Shown: positions 39,989 to 46,894 of the stretch, in pieces
Layout: every line of letters starts with the position of its first letter
Position numbering within the stretch: position 1 is the stretch's first letter
Assembly: GCA_017452325.1 (NCBI GenBank)
Contig: JAFTMR010000029.1
Location: forward strand, 1 to 47,616
DNA length: 47,616 nucleotides
Direction: 5' to 3'
From: Phascolarctobacterium sp.
GTDB lineage: Bacteria > Bacillota > Negativicutes > Acidaminococcales > Acidaminococcaceae
Translations under genes and position numbers: made by a program
Notes under the pieces: model-generated
Databases searched by the model: none
The model's input: only the letters and a program-made list of their open reading frames with translations
What the model was told of the DNA's origin: nothing

Positions 39989-40678
39989 TTATTTTACTTC
40001 AAAGCGATAGCCTACACCCCAAATGGTTTTGATATCCCAGCCCGTATGCTCGTATTTGTCCAATTTTGCACGCAAACGTTTAATATGACTATCAACAGTA
40101 CGACTATCACCAAAATAATCATATCCCCAAATGCTGTCCAATAAATTTTCACGACTGAAAACCTTGGTGCTGTTTTTAGCCAGGGTCCACAGCAGTTCAA
40201 TTTCTTTTTTAGTCAAGGGGACTTCTTCTCCACCAATTTCCACAACATATTTGTCCAAATCAATTTTAAGATTGCTTACTTCGTAAACATTTTGTTTTTG
40301 CTGTTCCTGTACTTGGATGCGGCGCAGAACGGCACGCACTCTCGCCATAACCTCGTTAGCAGAAAAAGGTTTGATAACATAATCATCAGCACCAATATCA
40401 AGCCCCATGATTTTGTCGTAGTCCTCGCCGCGAGCAGTAATCATAATGATGGGAACCATGCTTTCCTTACGCAGGCGTCGGCAAACTTCAAAACCATCTA
40501 CCTCAGGCATCATCACATCCAAAAGTATCATAACAATTTCTTCCTGATAACGGGCAAAGGCATCCAAAGCCTCTGCACCATCGAGAGCTATTACAGGCTC
40601 CAAGCCCTCCTTGCGGGCGTAGCTTGCTAAGATGGAAGTTATTTGTTTATTGTCATCAGCGATTAAGATTTTATTCAT
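39989..40678 (-). CDS. Response regulator, OmpR/PhoB family
   Basis: A 229-residue regulator. The receiver domain has IADDN at the start, the phosphoacceptor Asp54 in MILLDVMMPEVDG, and the conserved Lys in DYVIKPFS. The C-terminal winged helix shows EVPLTKKEIELLWTLAKN, FSRENLLDSIWGYDYFGDSR and VDSHIKRLRAKLDK, with GVGYRF near the end. It is first in the RR-HK-SDR operon. The four phased repeats upstream (40831-40873) are its most likely binding site. Confidence 0.95.
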   Translation of the reverse strand: MNKILIADDNKQITSILASYARKEGLEPVIALDGAEALDAFARYQEEIVMILLDVMMPEVDGFEVCRRLRKESMVPIIMITARGEDYDKIMGLDIGADDYVIKPFSANEVMARVRAVLRRIQVQEQQKQNVYEVSNLKIDLDKYVVEIGGEEVPLTKKEIELLWTLAKNSTKVFSRENLLDSIWGYDYFGDSRTVDSHIKRLRAKLDKYEHTGWDIKTIWGVGYRFEVK

Positions 40679-40830
40679 AAGGCACCTCGCTTCGTGTTCT
40701 ACTTTTTATGTCTACGGATTAGTTTCTACCTATTTATTATAATATAAAACTTACTTATGACAAAATTATGTTTTTACCATTTACTAAAGAAAATTACAAT
40801 GTTCCGCAGATTTGCATTACAAAATTTATA

Positions 40831-40873
40831 AAAACATAAAAAAGACATACTATAAACATTTTTAAAACATAAA
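40831..40873. promoter_or_regulatory. Four 11-bp-phased ACAT repeats, probable response-regulator site
   Basis: ACAT occurs at 40834, 40845, 40856 and 40867, each preceded mostly by AA, so the period is exactly 11 bp, one helix turn. OmpR/PhoB-family regulators bind tandem direct repeats with this period. The block sits upstream of a TATTAT (about 40881) in the position of an activator site for the Spy-like gene, within the 291-bp divergent region. Confidence 0.6.
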
Positions 40874-40969
40874 CCCCTGTTATTATGAACACAACAAAGG
40901 AACCCCAACAACCCCCTACAAAATAACAACCTAACCAACAAACAGATTGAAAGTAAGGAGTGAACGATT

Positions 40970-41584
40970 ATGTTGAAAATGAACTACAAAAAAGCTTTAC
41001 TGGCAGCTACCGTATTAACCGCCTTCTGTGCAAACGCAGCCTTCGCAGGCGATGCTCCTGATAAGCCTTCCATGCGTGACCGCGTTGACCAAATCCTTCA
41101 CTGCGAAGAGAGGGCTGACCATCCGGAATTCCGCCACTGCGATGAACGTTTCCGCCATCGTCATCATAGAGGTGACAAACACCATCACCCCAAACTGACT
41201 GAAGAGCAAAAACAAGAACGCGAGGCTCGTCGCGAAGCTTGGAATAAAATGACTCCCGATGAACGTAAGGAAGCAGCTGCTAAATGGCGCACCGAACGTT
41301 GGGAGGCTCACAAAAAATATGTTGATGAAAAAATGGACAAGCTTACCCCTGAACAACGTCAACAAGTAGAAGACTTCATCAAAAAAGATAGAGCCTTCCA
41401 CAAAGAACAACGTGAGGAAATGAAAAAGCATCACGAAGCCCAACGCGAGGAAATGCGTGACATGACCAAGGAACAACGTGAAGCCATCAAGGCTCAGCAA
41501 CCGCCCAGATTTGGCAAACATCACAAAGCTACTCATCACAGAGGTCCCCATCACATACCGTTTATGGAAGATGTAGATAAATAA
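40970..41584 (+). CDS. His-rich periplasmic Spy/CpxP-like (LTXXQ) protein
   Basis: A 204-residue exported protein. The signal peptide runs to ANAAFAG near residue 25. The mature part is helical and very rich in His, Arg, Glu and Lys. Four LTXXQ-type motifs are present: LTEEQKQE, MTPDERKE, LTPEQRQQ and MTKEQREA. CpxP and Spy share such motifs and act as stress-induced chaperones or modulators of the sensor. Histidine-rich ends (RHRHHRGDKHHHP and KHHKATHHRGPHH) suggest metal binding. ATG follows AAGGAGTGAACGATT. Divergent transcription from the two-component operon fits a CpxP-like feedback role; this is inference. Confidence 0.85.
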   Translation: MLKMNYKKALLAATVLTAFCANAAFAGDAPDKPSMRDRVDQILHCEERADHPEFRHCDERFRHRHHRGDKHHHPKLTEEQKQEREARREAWNKMTPDERKEAAAKWRTERWEAHKKYVDEKMDKLTPEQRQQVEDFIKKDRAFHKEQREEMKKHHEAQREEMRDMTKEQREAIKAQQPPRFGKHHKATHHRGPHHIPFMEDVDK

Positions 41585-41617
41585 CTACCTTCCAACTTCA
41601 TACCTCCCATCTAAATC

Positions 41618-41655
41618 CAAAACGCTGTACTGCGAACTGGCAGTACAGCGTTTTT
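41618..41655 (+). terminator. Terminator after the Spy-like gene
   Basis: AAAACGCTGTACTG pairs with CAGTACAGCGTTTT around CGAACTGG, followed by TTTCG. Confidence 0.9.
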
Positions 41656-41668
41656 CGTTAATCATCAT

Positions 41669-42346
41669 TTAAAGATTTTGTATGGAATTAATCCAGAACG
41701 GATAGGTGCTTAAAACAACAACCAAGAGCAGAACTAAATAATCTGCCAATCCCAAGGGTTCAGAGGGCATATTCTTATAAGTGTTACCGCCAAAGCCTTT
41801 CAGCTCCATACTTAAAGCAAGGGTCTCGGATTTAGCAACGGCACGCATTACCAAGGGACGAATAACCACCAGATATGCCAAGAAGCGCTTAATAATATTG
41901 CCACGATTAGAATAACCACGACAGCTTTGAGCATCCAGGGTAATTTCACTGTCAGTCAGAAAGTTTGGCACAAAACGCAAGGCAGTGGTCAACATAAAGG
42001 CATATTCACAAGGCAAGCAAAACCTATCCACCAAGGCCTTAGCAATATCTTGAATCCTTGTTGCCGCCAGCATGCACAAAAATGCCATGGTCATTACCAG
42101 CATTCTTAGACCACCAATGAGCGCCAAGCTAAGACTGGTTCCGAAAAGCAGCTGCAAAAGCACCATCATTCCCGTAAACACAGCCAAGCCGCCAATGGCA
42201 GCCATGGTCATTTTGTCATGCTTAATATAAAGGAGAAGAGCCAACTCTAAAACAAGAATAGTAGCCACTGCTTCTACAGGCAGAATGAAAACCCAAGCAG
42301 TTACAGCTATGGTTACTATAATCTGGGTAAAAGCGGTCAACTTCAT
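41669..42346 (-). CDS. ECF transporter T component (EcfT/CbiQ family)
   Basis: A 225-residue membrane scaffold with about five helices and the two ATPase-coupling motifs of EcfT: AQSCRGYSNRG, close to the usual A-R-G coupling helix, and ALSMELKGFGG. It links the two ATPases to the substrate-binding S component. It is last in the S-A'-A-T operon and starts with a TAATG overlap. Confidence 0.9.
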   Translation of the reverse strand: MKLTAFTQIIVTIAVTAWVFILPVEAVATILVLELALLLYIKHDKMTMAAIGGLAVFTGMMVLLQLLFGTSLSLALIGGLRMLVMTMAFLCMLAATRIQDIAKALVDRFCLPCEYAFMLTTALRFVPNFLTDSEITLDAQSCRGYSNRGNIIKRFLAYLVVIRPLVMRAVAKSETLALSMELKGFGGNTYKNMPSEPLGLADYLVLLLVVVLSTYPFWINSIQNL

Positions 42347-43152
42347 TACTGCTCACCACCCTTTCGGGTAAGAGCTTTGCAGAACTCTTCCGCTGTTGCA
42401 GCCTCAACGCCCAAGCTTGCCGCCAAGTACGCAACCACAGGAGCACGCAACCCCCAAGCTTCTACAGGTTCACTACCATCAAACAAAGTTTTAGGAGCAC
42501 CATCATAAACCTTTCTTCCCTGATGCAACACAATAGCTCTATCTGCGTACCGACGCACAATATCCATATCGTGGGAAATAAGAACGATGGTAATACCCTT
42601 CTTTTCATTAATAGCCTTCAGGTATTCCATCATCCGCACTTTTTCTAAAGCATCCTGTCCATTGGTAATCTCGTCCAGAATCAAGGTGCGTGGGTTCAAA
42701 GCCAAAGCCGCAGCCACACCCAACCGTCTCTTTTGACCAAAAGAAAGCAGACGCGGATACTCCTTGCGTAATTCCCACAGCCCCATGGCTTCCAATGCAT
42801 CTGTCACTTGGCGGTTGATAGTTTCCTCTGTCAGCTTTTTAGCGCGAGGGCCATAAGCAACCTCATCAAAAACAGTATCTTCTAAAATTTGTAAATCAGG
42901 ATTTTGGAAAACATAACCAATCTTATCTGCCAAATCAGCAGGCTCTTTCTTTACAATATCCTCACCATCAACTAAAACCTGCCCACTGCGCGGATGACAC
43001 AAGGCCATGAACAAACGGCTCAAGGTAGTTTTACCGCTGCCATTGTGTCCCAAAAGAGCAACAAACTCACCATCATCAATAGTGCAATCCATATCAAAAA
43101 TTACAGGCTGCCCACGCAAGTAGGCAAAATTGACCTCTTTAGCCTCTAACAT
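42346..43152 (-). CDS. ECF transporter ATP-binding protein (second ATPase)
   Basis: A 268-residue ABC ATPase. Walker A GHNGSGKTTLSRLF (residues ~35-48), Q-loop YVFQNPDLQ, signature LLSFGQKRRLGVAAAL (an LSFGQ variant), Walker B LILDEITNG and the H-loop ISHDMD are all present. Note an Asn-Gly after the Walker B Glu. It pairs with the neighbouring ATPase in a heterodimer. Confidence 0.92.
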   Translation of the reverse strand: MLEAKEVNFAYLRGQPVIFDMDCTIDDGEFVALLGHNGSGKTTLSRLFMALCHPRSGQVLVDGEDIVKKEPADLADKIGYVFQNPDLQILEDTVFDEVAYGPRAKKLTEETINRQVTDALEAMGLWELRKEYPRLLSFGQKRRLGVAAALALNPRTLILDEITNGQDALEKVRMMEYLKAINEKKGITIVLISHDMDIVRRYADRAIVLHQGRKVYDGAPKTLFDGSEPVEAWGLRAPVVAYLAASLGVEAATAEEFCKALTRKGGEQ

Positions 43153-44012
43153 TAGTCAGCCCTCCTTTCAAAGCCCTGCGCCTTTAAATCTGCCAAGGCA
43201 TCCTTTTCATTACGCCAATCTCCTAGCTTCACGCCAAACCTTTCTTCTAATCCAAGCTTGACTTGCCATAAGGACGGAAGCAAGGGACGCAACACTTCAT
43301 CGGCATACATAGCAGGCGCCGCCAACTCAAATTTATCCGCAGCCACAACTGCTCCCTCTTTCAAAACAATCATGTCGGTTGCGTAGGGTAATAAATAATC
43401 TGTACGATGCTCTACCACAACGATAGTTGTCCCATAGCGTCTGTGAATATCATATACTAATTTGTACAAAGAAATTGCGCCATCAGGATCCATTGCAGAA
43501 ACGGGTTCGTCCAAAACTATAATCTCCGGATGCACTGCAAGAACAGAAGCCAGCAACAAACGTTGGCGCTGACCACCGCTCAACTCATCCAGCTGATAGC
43601 TTTCACGACCAGGCAATCCTACATCTTCCAATGCCTTACGAGTACGCTCCGCAACTTCCGCAGGAGCAAAGCCATGATTCAAAAGGCTAAAGGCAACCTC
43701 TTCGCCAGCAGTCAGGGAAACCAATTGGCTTTCGTAATCTTCCATAATAAAGCCAACCCTCATGGCTATATCAGAAACCTTCTTGCCTTTAGTGCTTTCG
43801 CCCAAAACTTTTACGTCACCACTGTAACGTCCACCCATATAATAAGGAACGATACCGGTCATAGCCTTGCACAAAGTAGTCTTGCCTGCACCGCTTGGTC
43901 CGGCTATTACAGTAAAGCTACCCTTCTTGATATTCAAATCAATGTCTCGCAATACCAAATCAGAACGTTTATATGCAAAATAAAAATTTTCCAGTTGAAT
44001 AACATTTTCCAT
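43152..44012 (-). CDS. ECF transporter ATP-binding protein (first ATPase)
   Basis: A 286-residue ABC ATPase with Walker A GPSGAGKTTLCKAM, Q-loop region GFIMEDYESQLVSLTAGEEVAF, signature ELSGGQRQRLLLA, Walker B IIVLDEPVSAMDP and H-loop VVEHRTDYL. Gene ends overlap by one base on each side, typical of a tightly coupled ECF operon. Confidence 0.92.
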   Translation of the reverse strand: MENVIQLENFYFAYKRSDLVLRDIDLNIKKGSFTVIAGPSGAGKTTLCKAMTGIVPYYMGGRYSGDVKVLGESTKGKKVSDIAMRVGFIMEDYESQLVSLTAGEEVAFSLLNHGFAPAEVAERTRKALEDVGLPGRESYQLDELSGGQRQRLLLASVLAVHPEIIVLDEPVSAMDPDGAISLYKLVYDIHRRYGTTIVVVEHRTDYLLPYATDMIVLKEGAVVAADKFELAAPAMYADEVLRPLLPSLWQVKLGLEERFGVKLGDWRNEKDALADLKAQGFERRAD

Positions 44013-44584
44013 CAGTCTTTATCCTCCTGTACATAGAACAATTTACGCACAGGCGCATACATCAAATAAGTAATCAGACCATTGAGCACACCAACGGTAG
44101 CAACCACAGGAAGCATTGCGTAAATCCATACGCTTAAAGGTAAATTCAAAACTATCTTCAAAATAAAGGTGAACACACCGCCACTTGCCATAGTAGCCAT
44201 AAGACCTGTTACAAAGGGGCGCAGCTTCCAGTTTTCTAAGCCAACACTAAGCATTGCCTTCACCAAAACACAGCACACAGTTGCACCTGTCAACTCGCTG
44301 GCAATATTACCCAAGGGGAAAGCAGATTTAGACGAAGGCACCAAGGTTAGACCCGCAATAAAGCCAATACCTATAGCTTGGCTTAACTTGGGGTTCGTCA
44401 AATTGATAACAATGGAATACATGGCGATGGTCCAGTTAGGAGTAACGCCACCTACGTTGGGGCTAACTGTATGTAAAATAATACCAATCGCCAAAAGCAT
44501 GGCAGTAATGGCAACCCAACGGTAACCGTCCTGCATGGGTTCTATCTCTATCAATTGAGGAATATTCTTTTGTTTATCGTCCAT
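44012..44584 (-). CDS. ECF transporter substrate-binding S component, substrate unknown
   Basis: A 190-residue membrane protein with about six helices, first in the operon. It carries the helix-1 Ala-rich segment WVAITAMLLAIGIILH that docks on EcfT, and GIGFIAGLTLVPSSKSAFPLG in the middle. I cannot assign the ligand; no thiamine, cobalamin or preQ1 riboswitch is recognised upstream. ATG follows AAGTGAGGCGTTATT. The dedicated A-A'-T set means a group I ECF transporter. Confidence 0.85.
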   Translation of the reverse strand: MDDKQKNIPQLIEIEPMQDGYRWVAITAMLLAIGIILHTVSPNVGGVTPNWTIAMYSIVINLTNPKLSQAIGIGFIAGLTLVPSSKSAFPLGNIASELTGATVCCVLVKAMLSVGLENWKLRPFVTGLMATMASGGVFTFILKIVLNLPLSVWIYAMLPVVATVGVLNGLITYLMYAPVRKLFYVQEDKD

Positions 44585-44734
44585 AATAACGCCTCACTTT
44601 ATCTTTAAAACTGCCTTAAAGTATATCATTTTTCTCAGCTTCAAGCAAACCCATCATCTTCGTTACCATATTATAGTATACTACCTTTTTGAGACAGTAC
44701 TTGTAAAATTTTAATAATATGTTATAATATAGCA

Positions 44735-44829
44735 AGAGAGATTCCTGATATGTGGTGTGTCAGCTCTCTCCGTACTTGTTAAAAACTTGAAGAAGAGGCT
44801 GTTACAACCGTAACGGTCTTTTTCTTTTT
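44735..44829 (+). ncRNA. Antitoxin antisense RNA for toxin copy B
   Basis: Promoter TTGTAA (44701-44706), 16-base spacer and TATAAT (44723-44728). The RNA would begin with the AGAGAG..CTCTCT hairpin and end at ACCGTAACGGT plus TTTTTC. It is complementary to the 3' untranslated region of the convergent toxin mRNA. Confidence 0.8.
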
Positions 44830-44840
44830 AGTAAATCAAA

Positions 44841-44918
44841 TTATTTACGTCCAAGAATAATGGTAGCAACAAGAATTCCGAAACTAATCATTAAAGACAG
44901 TGCTTCGTAAATAGTCAT
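44841..44918 (-). CDS. Hol-Tox type I toxin peptide, copy B
   Basis: A 25-residue peptide, MTIYEALSLM followed by ISFGILVATIIL and GRK. Membrane helix with a short charged end, as in copy A. The ribosome site GGGGG (44927-44931) can pair with CCTCC (44938-44942) upstream. A minus-strand TATAAT lies at 44983-44988. Confidence 0.85.
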   Translation of the reverse strand: MTIYEALSLMISFGILVATIILGRK

Positions 44919-44993
44919 TGCTATCACCCCCAATCAAGGAGGAACCGACTATCAAGAATCTCTGTGTTAGTATTCCACAAAAATTATAAACCA

Positions 44994-45032
44994 CCCCTAT
45001 TTTTTTCGGATAGTTGTGAAATCCATGTGAAC
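44994..45032. repeat. Conserved block upstream of toxin B (copy 1 of 3)
   Basis: CCCCTATTTTTTTCGGATAG followed by TTGTGAAATCCATGTGAA. Near-identical blocks occur at 45430-45468 (upstream of toxin C) and 46267-46304 (without a toxin). Confidence 0.75.
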
Positions 45033-45164
45033 TTAGGTAGGCGTACAAAAACGGTGAGCCGTAGCCCGCCGTTTTATTTGTTCTTTATGAAATTAGAAGC
45101 TCTATCATACACCCAAGTTACATATGGTACTTGTAAAAATAGAGTAATGTGTTATAATATAGCA

Positions 45165-45258
45165 AGAGAGATTCCTGATATTGGTGTGTCAGCTCTCTCC
45201 TTGTTTATCTAGAATTTGAAAGAAAGGCTGTTCACAACCGTTGTGGACGGTCTTATTT
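45165..45258 (+). ncRNA. Antitoxin antisense RNA for toxin copy C
   Basis: Promoter TTGTAA (45131-45136), 16-base spacer and TATAAT (45153-45158), the same as copy B. The RNA has the 5' AGAGAG..CTCTCT hairpin and ends near a CACAACCGTTGTG hairpin that differs from copies A and B. Confidence 0.78.
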
Positions 45259-45275
45259 CATTTTACAGGCAAAAA

Positions 45276-45353
45276 TTACTTACATATAGAAATAATGGTA
45301 GCAACAAGAAGTCCGAACCCAATCATTAAAGACAGTGCTTCGTAGGTAGTCAT
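45276..45353 (-). CDS. Hol-Tox type I toxin peptide, copy C
   Basis: A 25-residue peptide, MTTYEALSLM followed by IGFGLLVATIIS and ICK. The ribosome site GGAGG (45362-45366) is perfectly complementary to CCTCC (45374-45378). Promoter TATAAT at 45419-45424 on the minus strand. It is a tandem duplicate of copy B, about 430 bp away. Confidence 0.85.
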   Translation of the reverse strand: MTTYEALSLMIGFGLLVATIISICK

Positions 45354-45429
45354 TGCTATCACCTCCCCGCCAAGGAGGAACCGACTATCAAGAATCTCTG
45401 TGTTAGTATTCTACAAAAATTATAAACCA

Positions 45430-45468
45430 CCCCTATTTTTTTCGCATAGTTGTGAAATCCACGTGAAT
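45430..45468. repeat. Conserved block upstream of toxin C (copy 2 of 3)
   Basis: CCCCTATTTTTTTCGCATAG followed by TTGTGAAATCCACGTGAA; differs from the copy at 44994 at two positions. Confidence 0.75.
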
Positions 45469-45492
45469 TTTAAAAGACTGTTACTTATGACA

Positions 45493-45525
45493 AAAGGCTC
45501 TCGCCCAAAACGAGCGAGAGCCTTT
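45493..45525 (-). terminator. Terminator after the HigBA pair
   Basis: AAAGGCTCTCGC pairs with GCGAGAGCCTTT around CCAAAACGA, followed on the minus strand by TTGTC. Confidence 0.85.
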
Positions 45526-45534
45526 AAATCCATC

Positions 45535-45825
45535 TCAAATCTTTACCAAAGGAACAAACTTAATATCTAATGTCATATTCATAGCAAGAGCCAATTTTTT
45601 CAATGTACGGATAGAAGGATTTGCATTCCCATTTTCCAACCTGCTAATATCTGCTTGGGTAATACCGCTAAGCTCTGCCAAATCCTTTTGGGTTAAATTC
45701 AACTTATCTCTAGCTTCAAGCATCGCTCTGATTATTTGAAACTCTGGCTCAAGCGCCTCATATTCTTTCTTAAATTCGGGGTCCTTAAGTTGTTCATTTA
45801 GTGATTCTCTAAAATCTTTGTTCAT
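45535..45825 (-). CDS. HigA-type XRE antitoxin
   Basis: A 96-residue antitoxin with an HTH in the second half: LNLTQKDLAELSGITQADIS, then RLENGNANPSIRTLKKLALAMN. The N-terminal third is acidic and probably neutralises the toxin. ATG 45823-45825 follows AGGAGTGATATC; the frame reaches eight codons further but lacks a ribosome site there. Toxin-first order is the HigBA arrangement. Confidence 0.88.
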   Translation of the reverse strand: MNKDFRESLNEQLKDPEFKKEYEALEPEFQIIRAMLEARDKLNLTQKDLAELSGITQADISRLENGNANPSIRTLKKLALAMNMTLDIKFVPLVKI

Positions 45826-45829
45826 GATA

Positions 45830-46180
45830 TCACTCCTGTCTTCTCTCATAATCAGCCCTATACTTCTTAGCTAATTCTATCTGGTCATTTGGTGTCTTAG
45901 GCGCCTTTTTAATGAACCCATTTGTCAAAATAACCTTACGCCCTACAACAAAAAAGTACAACACTCTAGCCATATCATTTCCCTGTTGCGTTCTTAATTC
46001 AAAAATTCCATCCCTTAAATATTTTGAATACGGTTCTCTTAATTCATTACCTTTTATTTCTAAAAACCTAATATACTGATAAATTCGCGCCCGCATTTTA
46101 GGGGGCTGTTTCAAAATAAAATCTTCTGCCGGAAAAGTTCCATCTTCCTTTCCGTAAAACTCTACTTTAAAGTTAGGCAT
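45830..46180 (-). CDS. HigB/RelE-type (Gp49-like) toxin
   Basis: A 116-residue RelE-superfamily toxin, probably a ribosome-dependent mRNA interferase. Family pieces are FILKQPPKMRARIYQYIRFL, ELREPYSKYLRDGIFELRTQ, RVLYFFVVGRKVILTNGFIKKAPKTP and a C-terminal helix with YRADYERR. ATG follows AGAAAGGAAGATTAT. It lies four bases upstream of the antitoxin gene. Confidence 0.9.
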   Translation of the reverse strand: MPNFKVEFYGKEDGTFPAEDFILKQPPKMRARIYQYIRFLEIKGNELREPYSKYLRDGIFELRTQQGNDMARVLYFFVVGRKVILTNGFIKKAPKTPNDQIELAKKYRADYERRQE

Positions 46181-46198
46181 ATAATCTTCCTTTCTTAT

Positions 46199-46243
46199 AT
46201 TTTATGTTCTTTATCACATATCGTCAAGTGACTTGTTCTTTAT
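46199..46243 (-). promoter_or_regulatory. higBA promoter with direct-repeat operator
   Basis: On the minus strand TTGACG (46222-46227) and TAAAAT (46199-46204) are 17 bases apart. TGTTCTTTAT occurs twice on the plus strand (46205-46214 and 46234-46243), flanking the -35 box, in the position expected for the toxin-antitoxin repressor. Confidence 0.6.
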
Positions 46244-46266
46244 AATTCAAGAAAGAAATATTATTA

Positions 46267-46304
46267 CCCCTATTTTTTTCGGATAGTTGTGAAATCCACG
46301 TGAA
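46267..46304. repeat. Orphan copy of the Hol-Tox upstream block (copy 3 of 3)
   Basis: CCCCTATTTTTTTCGGATAG followed by TTGTGAAATCCACGTGAA, but with no toxin gene or antisense RNA beside it. The flank after it, TATGGAATTAGAAGCT near 46363, also resembles 45088. It appears to be a relic of a further duplication. Confidence 0.7.
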
Positions 46305-46320
46305 TTTTCGTCTGAACAGC

Positions 46321-46350
46321 AAAAAAGGCTCCGCCTTGCGGAGTCTTTTT
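46321..46350 (-). terminator. Terminator after the DUF3887-like gene
   Basis: On the minus strand AGACTCCGC pairs with GCGGAGCCT (one G-T pair), followed by TTTTTT. Confidence 0.85.
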
Positions 46351-46393
46351 GTTTATGTATTTTATGGAATTAGAAGCTATGGCGCACTTCTAT

Positions 46394-46816
46394 CTATTTA
46401 CCTTCCGCTTGTTGCACTGGAGTAAAAGCAAAATCCACAAGCTTATTTTGTTTATCAAAAGCAAAAGTCATGCTTACAAGCTTTTCCTTGCTGAAAGACG
46501 CAACATAAGTTACGCGATCAACTTGGTCAAAACGTTGGTAAGTAAAAAACTTCGCTTCCTTCATAGTACCTAATTTAGTGCGCACTTGTTTTTGCAGTTC
46601 GCCAAGAGCCTTTTCAGTTACTGCCTTCTTCAAGTTTGCAGAAAAACCTGCGGTTACTTGTGCGAACATAGGCACAGGTTCACCATCAAATACATCCATG
46701 AATCTTTCTGCTACTTGTTGTTGTTTTGCTAAATCCTTATGGTCATTAGTTGCCAACCCCACAGAGCAAACCATCATAAGACAGCTTACCACTAAAAGTA
46801 TTAAAAGTTTCTTCAT
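46394..46816 (-). CDS. Secreted DUF3887-like protein
   Basis: A 140-residue exported protein with signal peptide MKKLLILLVVSCLMMVCSVG. A cysteine at residue ~17 (VCSV) could be a lipobox but the match is weak. The mature domain matches the NTF2-like DUF3887 pattern: AERFMDVFDGEPV, LGTMKEAKFFTYQ, VDRVTYVASFSKEKLVSMTFAFD. Function is unknown. ATG 46814-46816 follows GAGGTATATACA; the longer frame puts eleven unlikely residues before the signal peptide. Confidence 0.78.
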   Translation of the reverse strand: MKKLLILLVVSCLMMVCSVGLATNDHKDLAKQQQVAERFMDVFDGEPVPMFAQVTAGFSANLKKAVTEKALGELQKQVRTKLGTMKEAKFFTYQRFDQVDRVTYVASFSKEKLVSMTFAFDKQNKLVDFAFTPVQQAEGK

Positions 46817-46849
46817 TGTATATACCTCTTCCATCACTTTACTTAACAC

Positions 46850-46882
46850 AAATAACGACAGGCAAAATGCCTGCCGTTATTT
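46850..46882 (-). terminator. Terminator after the trimeric autotransporter gene
   Basis: AAATAACGACAGGC pairs with GCCTGCCGTTATTT (one G-T pair) around AAAAT. It separates the two minus-strand genes. Confidence 0.88.
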
Positions 46883-46894
46883 GCTATTTAGAAA

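Noticed and set aside
40831..40873. CRISPR-like short repeats
   Set aside because: Units are only 11 bp with no spacers; they fit a regulator site. No CRISPR array or cas gene was found in the window.
44585..44700. Possible TPP riboswitch before the ECF S-component gene (GCTGAGAAA seen on the minus strand)
   Set aside because: The second conserved half of the thi-box and the closing stem are missing.
44964..45212. 82-residue plus-strand frame between Hol-Tox copies
   Set aside because: It covers the repeat block, a toxin promoter and the antisense RNA start; structure there is explained by RNA elements.
45010..45468. CACGTG within the Hol-Tox upstream blocks as further parS sites
   Set aside because: Only the central hexamer matches; the flanking TGTTT/AAACA halves needed for ParB are absent.
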